From Kosakonia sp. SMBL-WEM22 (GTDB lineage Bacteria; Pseudomonadota; Gammaproteobacteria; Enterobacterales; Enterobacteriaceae): a stretch of 64,000 nt of DNA. Of this stretch, positions 8,586-18,345 are shown piece after piece. The notes under the pieces were generated by a model. It had not been told where the DNA came from, ran no database searches, and saw nothing but the letters and a program-made list of their open reading frames with translations. The stretch spans positions 4,836,001 to 4,900,000 of the forward strand of contig NZ_CP051488.1 of the NCBI RefSeq assembly GCF_014490785.1, read 5' to 3'. Made by a program: the position numbers and the translations under genes. Position 1 is the first letter of the stretch. Every line of letters starts with the position of its first letter.

Positions 8586-9326
8586 TCAGAGTTTTCCGCT
8601 GTAGTGCCAGCGTAAATAACGCAGCAGGCGGAGCTGGCGCTTTAGCCGCGAAGGCTGCGATAGCAGGCGGTACAGCCACTCAAGTCCAAGGTTCTGCCAG
8701 AATTTCGGTGCACGCTTAACATGGCCGGTAAAGACATCATAGGTGCCGCCGACGCCCATGTAGAGCGCATCCGGGTAGATGAGGCGGCAGTCGCGCATAA
8801 AAATTTCCTGCCGCGGCGAGCCCATCGCTACGGTGACAATTTTCGCCCCACTTTCGCGGATTGCCGCAAACAGCGCCTCGGACTGCTCGGGTTTGAAGTA
8901 GCCATCCTGGCATCCGACAATATTCACCTGCCACTGATCGCGCAGTTTCTGCACGGTTTGCGCCAATACGTCCGGCTTACCGCCCACGAGGAACACCGGC
9001 GTGCCCGACTCTCCTGCCCGTGCCATTAACGCTTCCCACAGATCGGCACCCGCCACGCGGGAAACCTGCGCCTGCGGAAACTTTTTGCGTATCGAGCGCA
9101 CAACGCTGATGCCATCGGCATATTTAAACTCCGCCGCGTTAATCAGAGCGCGAACCTCGGCATTATCTTCCAGCGTCAGCATCTTTTCGGCATTGATAGC
9201 CACCAGCGTGCCCTGCTTTACGCGCCCGTCTGCGAAGAGGTAATCCAGCGCGTGGGGCATATCGCGCCAGCCAATCAGCTTCACGCCGCGCAGGTCATAC
9301 AGCGGTGCCGCCGTCTTATCCGTCAT
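8586..9326 (-). CDS. wecG: UDP-ManNAcA transferase (ECA lipid II synthase)
   Basis: Adds N-acetyl-D-mannosaminuronic acid to lipid I (undecaprenyl-PP-GlcNAc), the second step of the ECA trisaccharide, at the cytoplasmic face of the inner membrane. The 246 residues equal E. coli WecG and show the WecG/TagA family signature: NAEKMLTLEDNAEVR, DGISVVRS, VGGKPDVLAQT and MGSPRQEIFM. Last gene of the wec operon, 12 bases after wzyE. Confidence 0.97.
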   Translation of the reverse strand: MTDKTAAPLYDLRGVKLIGWRDMPHALDYLFADGRVKQGTLVAINAEKMLTLEDNAEVRALINAAEFKYADGISVVRSIRKKFPQAQVSRVAGADLWEALMARAGESGTPVFLVGGKPDVLAQTVQKLRDQWQVNIVGCQDGYFKPEQSEALFAAIRESGAKIVTVAMGSPRQEIFMRDCRLIYPDALYMGVGGTYDVFTGHVKRAPKFWQNLGLEWLYRLLSQPSRLKRQLRLLRYLRWHYSGKL

Positions 9327-9338
9327 GTTTCGTCCTTT

Positions 9339-10691
9339 TTACAACTGGGAGAGCGGTTTGACCGCGCGCGTACCGCGACGCTGTATCAACCCGGCGCTAT
9401 CGAACAGCCAGTACAACAGTTTCGCCGCCAGCAGGCAGAAAGCGAAAACGGCGAGGAAAAAGACCACACGGGAGGCGAATGCATCGAGCCCTTCGCGCGC
9501 CAGCACAATCATGTTGAAAATTGCGCCGAAGCAGAAGCTGTGCAGGATCGCCGCCTTGTAGCGGTTTGTTTCCCGGTTGCCGAGGGTATAAACCCAGTCG
9601 AACCATTTAATGATAAGCCCTACCGTCGCCGCGCCCAGCGGAATAAACCACGCGCCGCCCATTACCACTAATGAGCCAATCAGCGTCGGTGAAATCGCCA
9701 GCCCCGAGTGGTTGTTCAGCACTTCCCAGGTAAAGTAGTTCGCGGTGTTAAGCACAATCCCCGGGCGCGATGGCCACAGCCAGGTAGGGATAAAGACATA
9801 GAAGTCACGCGCAATCGGTGCCAGCCCCTGGAACTCGATCTTGTCGTAGTTTTGCAGCAATAGGGCAAGGTTTTCCCACGGCGAGAAGGTGTCACGCGTC
9901 AGGTAGAGGAAGGTATAAAACGCCTCATCGCCGCGCACATCCAGCCCGTAGCGTTTCAGCGCCAGCCAGAACATACCCACAATGCCGAGCACGCCCGCCG
10001 CCGCAAGCATCCACAAAGAGATCCAGCCGCGAATGATGCCAATAAACAGGAAGATAGCGAAGGCAATGATGATATTGGCGCGCGTACCGCCAACAATCAT
10101 GTAGGTCAGCAGGCCAAACGCCACGGTGCTAACCAAGAAGAAGAGCCACATCTGGGCATTCTGCCGCAGGAAGTAGACCACCAGCATCGCCGGAATAAAG
10201 AAATAGAAGAAGCGCTTTAGCGCCACGCCAGAGACTTCGCTGGAAAAAATCTGGCTATAGGAGTGCAAACGGAAAAGTAAAAAGCCGTTGTGCATAAAGA
10301 AGATGCCGACGCTCACTAGCGCGATGACCATCAGGATCACCCACGTCAGGTGCGCCTCTACACGGTTGATAGTAAAAAGCGGACGTCGCGGCGTAAGCGT
10401 TGAGGTTGCCCGCAGCCGCGTTTTATAGGTGACATAGTAGATGCCATAGAAGCAGACCGCCGCCAGCAGCGTCTGCATCAGGATATCGGGTGGCGCAACG
10501 CCGACGTTGAAGCGGAACACCAGCACGCTGGTCAGCGGAAAGCCGAAGAAGAAGGTCAGCAAAAAGAGCAGCGAGAAGAAGACGTTAAAGTTAAAACGTA
10601 CGCGGCGAAATTCGAACCAGGTGAGCGTGCCGATAAACAGCGTCGCCAGCAACCAGATAACAAACAATCCGCAAAATTCGAGTGGGCTCAT
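9339..10691 (-). CDS. wzyE: ECA polysaccharide chain polymerase
   Basis: Polymerises the ECA trisaccharide units on the periplasmic side of the inner membrane, with chain length set by WzzE. The 450 residues are hydrophobic, with about eleven membrane segments and a large periplasmic loop, as in E. coli WzyE. It starts inside the end of wecF (ATGA overlap). Confidence 0.96.
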   Translation of the reverse strand: MSPLEFCGLFVIWLLATLFIGTLTWFEFRRVRFNFNVFFSLLFLLTFFFGFPLTSVLVFRFNVGVAPPDILMQTLLAAVCFYGIYYVTYKTRLRATSTLTPRRPLFTINRVEAHLTWVILMVIALVSVGIFFMHNGFLLFRLHSYSQIFSSEVSGVALKRFFYFFIPAMLVVYFLRQNAQMWLFFLVSTVAFGLLTYMIVGGTRANIIIAFAIFLFIGIIRGWISLWMLAAAGVLGIVGMFWLALKRYGLDVRGDEAFYTFLYLTRDTFSPWENLALLLQNYDKIEFQGLAPIARDFYVFIPTWLWPSRPGIVLNTANYFTWEVLNNHSGLAISPTLIGSLVVMGGAWFIPLGAATVGLIIKWFDWVYTLGNRETNRYKAAILHSFCFGAIFNMIVLAREGLDAFASRVVFFLAVFAFCLLAAKLLYWLFDSAGLIQRRGTRAVKPLSQL

Positions 10692-11767
10692 CCGTTGATC
10701 CCCGCAGCGTTAAGGAGCGCTTTGTGCCACAGCGTTTCGTAATTCGGGCTAAAAAAGGCGATGGCATTTTTATCCACCGCTAACAGCTGACGGCGGGCCT
10801 CATGGATCACCGCCTCATCCAGCGCATCGCCGGTAAAGAGAACAGGAATGCCTTCCGCCACCATATCACGCCAGAAGGGGTTTTCACGGTTCAGCACACA
10901 AGGCACGCCTGCCTGGATCAGCAGACACATCGTGCCGATCCCCTGCTGACGGGCAAAAATGAAGTAACCCAGATCGCACTGCGCGAGCAGCGCCAGATAG
11001 GCATCAAAATCCATTTTCTCATCAAGAATACGCAGGTTTCCGGCGCTGAAGAGCGCCAGCCCAGCGCTGCGTACCGACGCGATATAAGCGTCGTTATTCG
11101 CCGGATAGCCCATCGGCACAATGATATTGACCGTATCGCCAAACTGTCGGTGGATCGCCTGCAGAGCGGCAATATGCTCATTGCTCGCATCGCCGGAGTT
11201 GCCGACCAGAACCGTCAGCTTGTCCCTCTGCGGGCGTTCATCCGCCATGGTGTTCAGCGCCGGGTCCATACGCGTTGGGAAGTAGAGCAGCTCACCGGGC
11301 ACCTTAGGGTTACGTTCGGCAAACCACGCCAGATCGCCGCGGGTTGCGAAGATACGCCCTACGCGACGCTGTGCTAAACGGCGCAGTGGATAAAAGAGAC
11401 GGAATTTCAGGCTGCGGGAGACTTCATACAGATCGGCACCCCAGGCGTGCCAGTAAAACTGCTCGCGCTTGATAGCCCCTTGCAGCAGTGCCAGCCAGAG
11501 ATCGAAATTAAACTGGCCGTGGAAGAAGAAGCGCTGCTGACGTTGCGCCTTCGCCTGGGCGATGACCGCTTTTGCCAGACTCTTTTTGTCGGGATAAAAA
11601 TGTAGCGTCAGCGCAGGATAGCGCGCCCGCTGCGACTCGTCGCGCCCGACAACCATAAACTCGCGGGCATGCTCTCCCGATGCCGCAAGATGGTCGTTAA
11701 AGAAGCGCAGCACAGTTTGGTTATGGTGTGGGATATCCGATCCCAGTATGTGAATCAGTGCAGTCAT
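10688..11767 (-). CDS. wecF: TDP-Fuc4NAc:lipid II Fuc4NAc transferase
   Basis: Adds the third ECA sugar, 4-acetamido-4,6-dideoxy-galactose (Fuc4NAc), to complete lipid III. The 359 residues match the E. coli family (MTALIHILGSDIPHHNQTVL). Its start overlaps the wzxE stop by four bases and its end overlaps the wzyE start. The donor is made by RffG, RffH, WecE and WecD; the first two are not encoded in this operon. Confidence 0.96.
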   Translation of the reverse strand: MTALIHILGSDIPHHNQTVLRFFNDHLAASGEHAREFMVVGRDESQRARYPALTLHFYPDKKSLAKAVIAQAKAQRQQRFFFHGQFNFDLWLALLQGAIKREQFYWHAWGADLYEVSRSLKFRLFYPLRRLAQRRVGRIFATRGDLAWFAERNPKVPGELLYFPTRMDPALNTMADERPQRDKLTVLVGNSGDASNEHIAALQAIHRQFGDTVNIIVPMGYPANNDAYIASVRSAGLALFSAGNLRILDEKMDFDAYLALLAQCDLGYFIFARQQGIGTMCLLIQAGVPCVLNRENPFWRDMVAEGIPVLFTGDALDEAVIHEARRQLLAVDKNAIAFFSPNYETLWHKALLNAAGING

Positions 11768-13014
11768 GCCTTTTTACGCCAAATCAAAAAAACGCCGCAA
11801 CAAACAGCGAAATAGATAATGTAGGTGGCCATATAGGCCTGCGCCGCGCCTGCAGCGCCGTGCGCTGGAATAAGCCAGCGCGCGAAGAGGGTCAGCAGCG
11901 CAAACTGGCTTATTTCAGCCAGTATATAGAATCGCAGCGAAGCCTTCGCGATGACTAAATAGCCAAAGACGTAAGCCCCCACTTTTAATACATCCCCGAC
12001 CAGCTGCCAGGCGAAGAGATCGCGCATGGCGATAAACTTATCGGAAAAGAGCAGCCAGATCGCTACATCGCGCAGCAGCCAGACGCCGAGGCTCACCGCC
12101 GCCACGGCGGGGAGAACAAAGCGCAGTGATCTGCCGATTTCACGCGAGATCTCCTGCTTCGTCACCAGCCGTGACAACGTTGGTAGCAGATAGACGCTAA
12201 ACGAGGCGGTAATAAACTGCAGGTAAGCATCAGAAATCGTACTTACCCCCTGCCAAATCCCCACTTCGTCCCAGCTGTAGTGGGCAGCAAGCTGGTTTCG
12301 CATCATCACGTACGCCAGCGGCATCGTAAACGATGTGATCAGCGCCATCAGTGTGAATTTACCTAGTTGGCCTGCCAGGGCGCGATCCCACTGCGGCGCA
12401 AAGAAACGCAGCGGTATCGCTTTGCGTCTTAGCAACATGATCATCGCCGGGATGACTACCAGCGCGGGCACCAGCGCCAGCCCCAGCAGCGCCCCCTGAT
12501 AGCCACCGATGCGATAACAGAGAGACCAGGCCAGCACGCCAATGATACTGCCGATAATCAGCGATAGCGCATTCCCTGCTGCATCGCGAAACCCTTTCAT
12601 CACCGCCAGCAGCAGGTTAGCCCAGGCAATGCCCATCTGCACCAGCGCGACTAAGCGCACCAGGCCCTGATAGTGGGTATGGCCAAATAACCCCTGGCTG
12701 ATAGGCGCGGCGGCAAGCAGGAAGAGCAGCGCCAGCAGGGTTGAAAACCCGAGCACCATCGCTGATGAGGTGCCGACAACTATGCGCAGACGCGCGGGAT
12801 CGTCATGGGACTGCGCCACAAACTTCGTGACGCCATTAAAGATCCCTGCGCCCGCCAGTACGCCAAGCACGGTAATCAGTTGGCGGAAGTTCCCCGCCTG
12901 CCCGACACCGGATGGTCCAAATGCGATAGCCAGCAGTTTGACCACCAGCAGGCCCGCGCCGATTTTGACCAGCGTGCTTGCGGCAGTCCAGAGCGATGCT
13001 TTTGCCAGCGACAT
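11764..13014 (-). CDS. wzxE: ECA lipid III flippase
   Basis: Moves undecaprenyl-PP-linked ECA trisaccharide across the inner membrane. The 416-residue protein has about twelve hydrophobic segments and starts MSLAKASLWTAASTLVKIGA, as E. coli WzxE (MOP superfamily). One base separates it from wecE. Confidence 0.96.
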   Translation of the reverse strand: MSLAKASLWTAASTLVKIGAGLLVVKLLAIAFGPSGVGQAGNFRQLITVLGVLAGAGIFNGVTKFVAQSHDDPARLRIVVGTSSAMVLGFSTLLALLFLLAAAPISQGLFGHTHYQGLVRLVALVQMGIAWANLLLAVMKGFRDAAGNALSLIIGSIIGVLAWSLCYRIGGYQGALLGLALVPALVVIPAMIMLLRRKAIPLRFFAPQWDRALAGQLGKFTLMALITSFTMPLAYVMMRNQLAAHYSWDEVGIWQGVSTISDAYLQFITASFSVYLLPTLSRLVTKQEISREIGRSLRFVLPAVAAVSLGVWLLRDVAIWLLFSDKFIAMRDLFAWQLVGDVLKVGAYVFGYLVIAKASLRFYILAEISQFALLTLFARWLIPAHGAAGAAQAYMATYIIYFAVCCGVFLIWRKKA

Positions 13015-13015
13015 A

Positions 13016-14146
13016 TCAGCTGAAGTAGCTCAGAAGCGTGCTGATCACCGTCCGCTGGTTGACCGACGCCAGGTTGTAGAACAGCGGCAGGCGAAGCAAC
13101 CGCTCACTCTCTTGCGTGGTGTAGCGGTCTTCGCCGTGGAAGATACCGAACTTCTCGCCAGCCGGAGAAGCATGCAGCGGAATATAGTGGAACACCGCCA
13201 TAATCTCCGCCTCCTTCAGGAAGGCGATCAGTTTGCTGCGATCCGCTTCGTCGCGCAGCTTAATGTAAAACATGTGCGCGTTATGGCTGCACTCTGCCGG
13301 AATGGAGGGCAGCTCAATGCGCCCGGTGCGCGCCAGCGGGGAGAGCGCATCATAGTAGGTTTGCCATAGAGTCAGCCGCTGCTGGTTAATACGCTCGGCT
13401 GACTCCAGCTGCGCCCACAGGTAAGCGGCCTGCAAATCGGCCATCAGGTAGCTGGAACCGATATCACGCCAGGTGTACTTATCGACCTGCCCGCGGAAAA
13501 ACTGGCTGCGGTTGGTGCCCTTTTCGCGAATCACCTCTGCACGTTCAACCAGCGCACGGTCATTAATCAGCGTCGCGCCGCCTTCCCCGCCCGCAGTGTA
13601 GTTTTTGGTTTCGTGAAAACTGAAGCAGCCAATATGGCCGATGGTGCCTAATGCCCGCCCTTTGTAGGTCGACATCACGCCCTGCGCGGCATCTTCCACC
13701 ACAAAAAGCTTATGCTTTTGCGCGATCGCCATGATGGTGTCCATTTCACAGGCGACACCCGCGTAATGCACCGGCACAATTGCGCGCGTCTTGTCGGTGA
13801 TCGCCGCTTCAATTCGCGTTTCGTCGATATTCATCGTATCCGGGCGGATATCCACGAAGACGATCTTCGCCCCGCGCAGCACAAAGGCATTCGCGGTGGA
13901 GACGAAGGTGTAGCTCGGCATGATCACTTCATCACCGGGCTGGATATCGAGGAGCAGCGCGGCCATCTCCAGCGATGCGGTGCATGAAGGCGTCAGCAGA
14001 ACTTTAGCGCTGCGAAAACGCTGCTCCATCCACTGCTGGCAGCGGCGGGTAAAACCGCCGTCGCCGCATAACTTCCCGCTGCCCATTGCCGACTGCATGT
14101 AGTCAATTTCCGTTCCTACTACCGGTGGTGCATTGAAAGGGATCAT
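13016..14146 (-). CDS. wecE: dTDP-4-amino-4,6-dideoxygalactose transaminase
   Basis: PLP-dependent aminotransferase (DegT/DnrJ/EryC1 family) that turns dTDP-4-keto-6-deoxyglucose into the 4-amino sugar for Fuc4NAc. The chosen start (MIPFNAPPVVGTE) gives 376 residues, the E. coli length; an upstream in-frame ATG at 14230 lies inside wecD and is rejected. The PLP lysine is in FHETKNYTAGGEGG (about residue 181). Its substrate normally comes from RffH and RffG, absent here. Confidence 0.97.
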   Translation of the reverse strand: MIPFNAPPVVGTEIDYMQSAMGSGKLCGDGGFTRRCQQWMEQRFRSAKVLLTPSCTASLEMAALLLDIQPGDEVIMPSYTFVSTANAFVLRGAKIVFVDIRPDTMNIDETRIEAAITDKTRAIVPVHYAGVACEMDTIMAIAQKHKLFVVEDAAQGVMSTYKGRALGTIGHIGCFSFHETKNYTAGGEGGATLINDRALVERAEVIREKGTNRSQFFRGQVDKYTWRDIGSSYLMADLQAAYLWAQLESAERINQQRLTLWQTYYDALSPLARTGRIELPSIPAECSHNAHMFYIKLRDEADRSKLIAFLKEAEIMAVFHYIPLHASPAGEKFGIFHGEDRYTTQESERLLRLPLFYNLASVNQRTVISTLLSYFS

Positions 14147-14150
14147 AGCG

Positions 14151-14828
14151 TTACCTGTATAACCATAAGGCGGTGCTTTCGACGTTCGCACCGCTCTGAA
14201 TATAGCGTTTAAGCGCGGCTGTATTCCCAAGCTGGGTCGCCACGCGCACGTGTGTTAACTGCCGCGCTCGCGCCCACTGGCACGCCGCCTGCATCAATTT
14301 CTCTCCCATACCGCGTCCGCCGAGCAGGCCAATACGCGCCTCATGCTCATTAAGCTGGCGAAGGGAGACAAAACCACTGATAGTATCGTCCGGTGCGCGG
14401 AATATCAGGCACTGGTGATCAAAGAGGCCTTTTACCGCATTTTCAATCCACTGCGCGTAGAAACGCCCGCTCGCATCGGGCGCATACCAGGGCGCACGAA
14501 AGCGGCTCTGGACAAATATCTCTGCCGCCATCTGGCGCAGCGCGGAAATATCGCTTTCATCTGCCACGCTGGCGATGGGATCGACACTCTGTGCGGCGAC
14601 GGACAGTCGCAGATCGATCTCACCTTCGACCAGTTGAAAACCCTGCTGTTGCAGAGCATCAAGCTGATGGGTGTGCGTGGCGGGCAATTTCACCTGCAGA
14701 CGTTCCCACTTTGCAAAATCTGCGCCAGTGAGCGCCGGCGCGGAGGGATTCAGCCGAATGATCGCGCTGCGCAGACCAAAAAAGGCGCTTTCCCATGCCA
14801 GCTCTTCAATCGTGCCATGCAGAGCCAT
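14151..14828 (-). CDS. wecD: dTDP-fucosamine acetyltransferase (GNAT)
   Basis: N-acetylates dTDP-4-amino-4,6-dideoxygalactose to dTDP-Fuc4NAc using acetyl-CoA. The 225 residues have a GNAT fold: RFRAPWYAPDASGRFYAQW, then the acetyl-CoA loop GLLGGRGMGEKLM, ending NTAALKRYIQSGANVESTALW as in E. coli. The N-terminal third is less conserved. Twelve bases separate it from wecC, so rffG and rffH, which lie between the two in E. coli, are missing. Confidence 0.95.
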   Translation of the reverse strand: MALHGTIEELAWESAFFGLRSAIIRLNPSAPALTGADFAKWERLQVKLPATHTHQLDALQQQGFQLVEGEIDLRLSVAAQSVDPIASVADESDISALRQMAAEIFVQSRFRAPWYAPDASGRFYAQWIENAVKGLFDHQCLIFRAPDDTISGFVSLRQLNEHEARIGLLGGRGMGEKLMQAACQWARARQLTHVRVATQLGNTAALKRYIQSGANVESTALWLYR

Positions 14829-14840
14829 GCTCTTCTATCC

Positions 14841-16103
14841 TCAGCGCCAGACGCCTTTGGTATCGACAACCCACGGTTGCGAAATGGTGGCGGCATTGAC
14901 CGCTTTAAACTGCTTATGGTCGACCAGCATCACCAGCACATCGGCCTGCGCCAGCGCATCCTGGGTATTAACCAGCGTGCTGTGCGCGGCCATTTTCTCC
15001 GGCAGCGTATCGATATTAGGTTCGACGACGAGGGTTTGGCCGCTGTGCCACTGGGCGATATCGTGCGCGATCTCCATCGCCGGGCTTTCACGCAGATCGT
15101 CAATGTTCGGTTTAAACGCCAACCCGAAGCAGGCGATCTTGACCTCGCTGGCGCGCTTGCCGCTCGCGGTAAGGCAATCGGCGACGGTGGCTTTCACCTG
15201 GTTCAGCACCCAGTGCGGTTTGTGATCGTTCACTTCACGCGCGGTGCGGATAAGCCTTGCCTGATCCGGGTTCTGAGCCACGATAAACCACGGGTCGACC
15301 GCGATACAGTGGCCGCCAACGCCCGGGCCCGGCTGCAGGATATTGACGCGCGGATGGCGATTCGCCAGGCGGATCAACTCCCAGACATTGATCCCCTGAT
15401 CGGCGCAAATCAGCGACAGCTCGTTAGCAAAAGCGATGTTAACGTCACGGAAGCTGTTTTCCGTCAGCTTGCACATCTCGGCCGTGCGGGCGTTAGTGAC
15501 CACACACTCGCCTTCAAGAAAGATTTTATAGAGCTCGCTGGCGCGCGCTGAACACTGCGGAGTCATGCCGCCAATCACGCGGTCATTTTTAATTAGCTCG
15601 ACCATCACCTGGCCCGGCAACACGCGTTCCGGGCAGTAAGCGACATTGACGTCCGCCTGTTCACCAGCCTGCTGGGGAAAAGTCAGATCCGGGCGCGCCT
15701 CGGCGAGCCACTGCGCCATCTGCTCCGTCGCGCCAACCGGCGAGGTGGACTCGAGGATCACCAGCGCGCCTTTATGCAGTACGGGTGCAATCGATTTTGC
15801 GGCGGCTTCAACGTAGGCCATGTCCGGCTCGTGATCGCCTTTAAACGGCGTCGGCACGGCAATCAGGTAGGCGTCTGCCGCAACAGGCGTGGTGCTGGCG
15901 CGCAGGTATCCCCCCTCCACCGCCGCTTTTACTACGCTATCCAGTTCCGGCTCAACGATGTGGATCTCTCCGCGGTTAATGGTCTCCACGGCACGCGCGT
16001 TGATATCTACCCCCACGACCTGCTTCTGGCGGGAGGCAAAAGCCGCTGCGGTAGGCAGGCCAATGTAGCCGAGGCCAATCACGGAAATGGTTGTAAAGCT
16101 CAT
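14841..16103 (-). CDS. wecC: UDP-ManNAc dehydrogenase
   Basis: Oxidises UDP-N-acetylmannosamine to UDP-ManNAcA with two NAD+, supplying the second ECA sugar. The 420 residues start with the Rossmann motif GLGYIGLPTAAAFA and contain GPGVGGHCIAVDPWF, where the catalytic Cys lies in GGHC (about residue 267). The start overlaps the wecB stop by four bases (ATGA). It is the gene next to the missing rffGH pair. Confidence 0.97.
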   Translation of the reverse strand: MSFTTISVIGLGYIGLPTAAAFASRQKQVVGVDINARAVETINRGEIHIVEPELDSVVKAAVEGGYLRASTTPVAADAYLIAVPTPFKGDHEPDMAYVEAAAKSIAPVLHKGALVILESTSPVGATEQMAQWLAEARPDLTFPQQAGEQADVNVAYCPERVLPGQVMVELIKNDRVIGGMTPQCSARASELYKIFLEGECVVTNARTAEMCKLTENSFRDVNIAFANELSLICADQGINVWELIRLANRHPRVNILQPGPGVGGHCIAVDPWFIVAQNPDQARLIRTAREVNDHKPHWVLNQVKATVADCLTASGKRASEVKIACFGLAFKPNIDDLRESPAMEIAHDIAQWHSGQTLVVEPNIDTLPEKMAAHSTLVNTQDALAQADVLVMLVDHKQFKAVNAATISQPWVVDTKGVWR

Positions 16104-17230
16104 AGTGTTACCTGATTGTTTTTAAGTGCGTGCAAAATTCGGCCACAAGCCTGCCCATCCCCGTAGGGGTTATGCGCGCGGCTCATGGTCTGCCATGCTT
16201 CATTGTCATTAAGCAGGTGCGTAACCTCATCCAGTATGCGCTGGCGATCGGTGCCCACCAGTTTTACGGTCCCGGCGTCGACGGCTTCCGGACGCTCGGT
16301 TGTATCACGCATCACCAGCACGGGTTTCCCCAGTGAAGGCGCCTCCTCCTGAATACCGCCGGAGTCGGTGAGGATCAGCCAGGCGTGGTTCATCAACCAC
16401 ATGAAGGGTAAATAATCCTGCGGCTCAATTAAAAAGACATTCTCAACCGGCCCGAGAATACGGTTTACCGGTTCGCTGACATTAGGATTGAGGTGCACCG
16501 GATAGACGATCTGCACATCATCATGCTGGGCAGCGATATCCGCCAGCGCCTGACAAATCTGCTCGAAGCCCTGGCCGAAGCTCTCCCGGCGGTGGCCGGT
16601 AACCAGCACCAGCTTCTTCTTGCTATCCAGAAAAGGGTACCGGGCTGCCAGCGCCTCATATTGCGTCGGGTTGTTCATCACGCTATCGCGTACCCAGAAG
16701 AGCGCATCAATTACCGTATTGCCGGTGACGAAAATGCGCTCATCGGCAACGTTTTCCCGGCGTAAATTTTGCCGGGAGTTCTCCGTGGGTGCGAAGTGGT
16801 ACATTGCCAGGTGACCTGTGAGCGTGCGGTTAGCCTCTTCCGGCCAGGGCGATGAGAGATCGCCGGTACGCAGCCCCGCCTCCACATGCCCCACGGGAAT
16901 GCGTTGATAAAACGCGGCGAGGCTGGCGGCAATAGTCGTGGTGGTATCGCCGTGAACCAGTACGACATCAGGGCGAAACTCTTCAAGAATAGGTTTTAAC
17001 CCTTGCAGGATACCGCAGGTAATTTCGGTCAGCCCCTGTCCGGGACGCATAATATTTAGATCGTAATCCGGGACGATAGAAAAGAGGTTTAGCACCTGAT
17101 CGAGCATCTCCCGATGCTGTGCAGTGACGCAGACTCTTGCCTCAAAGTCAGGATCCTTTGCCAGCGCATGAACCAGCGGTGCCATTTTGATGGCTTCTGG
17201 TCGCGTGCCGAATACGGTCAGTACTTTCAC
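16100..17230 (-). CDS. wecB: UDP-GlcNAc 2-epimerase (non-hydrolysing)
   Basis: Interconverts UDP-GlcNAc and UDP-ManNAc for ECA. The 376 residues equal E. coli WecB: MKVLTVFGTRPEAIKMAPLV at the start, VHGDTTTT, GHVEAGLRTGD, and the C-terminal LTDSGGIQEEAPSLGKP. Fifty-five bases separate it from wzzE; they hold a small hairpin and no gene. Confidence 0.98.
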   Translation of the reverse strand: MKVLTVFGTRPEAIKMAPLVHALAKDPDFEARVCVTAQHREMLDQVLNLFSIVPDYDLNIMRPGQGLTEITCGILQGLKPILEEFRPDVVLVHGDTTTTIAASLAAFYQRIPVGHVEAGLRTGDLSSPWPEEANRTLTGHLAMYHFAPTENSRQNLRRENVADERIFVTGNTVIDALFWVRDSVMNNPTQYEALAARYPFLDSKKKLVLVTGHRRESFGQGFEQICQALADIAAQHDDVQIVYPVHLNPNVSEPVNRILGPVENVFLIEPQDYLPFMWLMNHAWLILTDSGGIQEEAPSLGKPVLVMRDTTERPEAVDAGTVKLVGTDRQRILDEVTHLLNDNEAWQTMSRAHNPYGDGQACGRILHALKNNQVTL

Positions 17231-17254
17231 AACGATTCTCTTTAATTGGAGGAT

Positions 17255-17271
17255 GGAGGCATAACGCCCCC
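17255..17271 (-). other. Small intercistronic hairpin between wzzE and wecB
   Basis: GGGGGC and GCCTCC can pair (one mismatch) around a five-base loop, in the 55-base gap of the ECA operon. No T run follows, so it is not a terminator; it may affect mRNA processing. Confidence 0.35.
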
Positions 17272-17285
17272 ATCTCAGACGGCGT

Positions 17286-18332
17286 TTAGTTCGAACGGCG
17301 ACGTGCTAACGCCACCCCAGCTCCGGTTAACGCACCGACAATTCCCCACATAATCATCAGGAAAGCACGACGCGGGCTGTCGCGTTTCACCGGCTCTTCC
17401 GGTGTACGCAGATATCGATAGGTCTGAAAACGCGGATCCAGCGTCGGGCCGACGTTGAGAGTGTTCAGCATCGCCCGGTTTTGATCGTAATCGAGATCGT
17501 ATTGCGGCCCCACTGCCTGCAGGTTTTCCAGACGTGCCTGCAGCATCGGGCGACCAAGCATGAAGAGTTCAGAATCCGGCAGCTCATCCGTCGGAATATC
17601 GGTCTCATTGCGCGAAATGTTATGTTGTTCAGCGATTCTCAGCGCCTGCTCAACATTATGTACACGCCGGTTATAGATAGCTTTGGCAACCTCTTCCTGA
17701 CGTTTCACTTGCGCTTTCATCTGAATGGTTCGTGCGGCCCATGCACCTTTCAGCTCATCGTTCAGATGGCTGGCGGCACGCTGGCTGGCGAAAGCAACAT
17801 ATTGACGCAGCAGATTATTCGCATCCGGCGCGGTTTCAGCGATCAGTTTTACGTTGTCATTCTGATTACGCATGACATCGCCTGGTGTGTACTGGATATT
17901 GTTGATGAGATCGTCGAGCATCGCGGCATCCGCTTTACTGTTGCCGACGCGACGCTGTTTGTAATAGTCGGTTTGCGACCAGAAATCGCGGCGCGTATCC
18001 CATGCAGCAAGCTGCATAATGAACTCTTTATACGCCTCATCCATGACAGACACTTGCTCTACAGGTGTCAGGTTTGCTTTTACATCCAGATTGCGTAAAA
18101 ACTGCTGCTGGGAGTAGTAGCCGCCGAGCATATTGACGGTTGGTCGGTCGGTAACAGCAGTGGCTCCCCACTCCTGGGGAGCAAAAAAGGTCCAGACTAG
18201 CGCCAGCAATGAGAAGAGCAGCGCGACGCCAGCAATCCAAAATTTTCCTGCCCACAAAGTACGAAACAAACCCCGAATATCCAGTTCATTTTCCGTAACC
18301 GCTGAAGGTGTTTCCGACGCTTGTTGAATCAT
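17286..18332 (-). CDS. wzzE: ECA chain-length modulator
   Basis: Polysaccharide co-polymerase that sets ECA chain length together with WzyE and is needed for cyclic ECA. The 348 residues have a membrane helix at each end (about 30-50 and 322-342) around a coiled-coil-rich periplasmic domain, the Wzz layout. The Pro/Gly-rich second helix region is present. Thirteen bases after wecA. Confidence 0.96.
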   Translation of the reverse strand: MIQQASETPSAVTENELDIRGLFRTLWAGKFWIAGVALLFSLLALVWTFFAPQEWGATAVTDRPTVNMLGGYYSQQQFLRNLDVKANLTPVEQVSVMDEAYKEFIMQLAAWDTRRDFWSQTDYYKQRRVGNSKADAAMLDDLINNIQYTPGDVMRNQNDNVKLIAETAPDANNLLRQYVAFASQRAASHLNDELKGAWAARTIQMKAQVKRQEEVAKAIYNRRVHNVEQALRIAEQHNISRNETDIPTDELPDSELFMLGRPMLQARLENLQAVGPQYDLDYDQNRAMLNTLNVGPTLDPRFQTYRYLRTPEEPVKRDSPRRAFLMIMWGIVGALTGAGVALARRRSN

Positions 18333-18345
18333 CGCTTTCCCGATT

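Noticed and set aside
14147..14230. N-terminal extension of wecE
   Set aside because: The extension overlaps the wecD 3' end and is absent from the 376-residue family; the ATG at 14146 follows the wecD stop properly.
14343..15551. 402-codon open frame opposite wecD and wecC
   Set aside because: Crosses two real antisense genes and has no recognisable domain.
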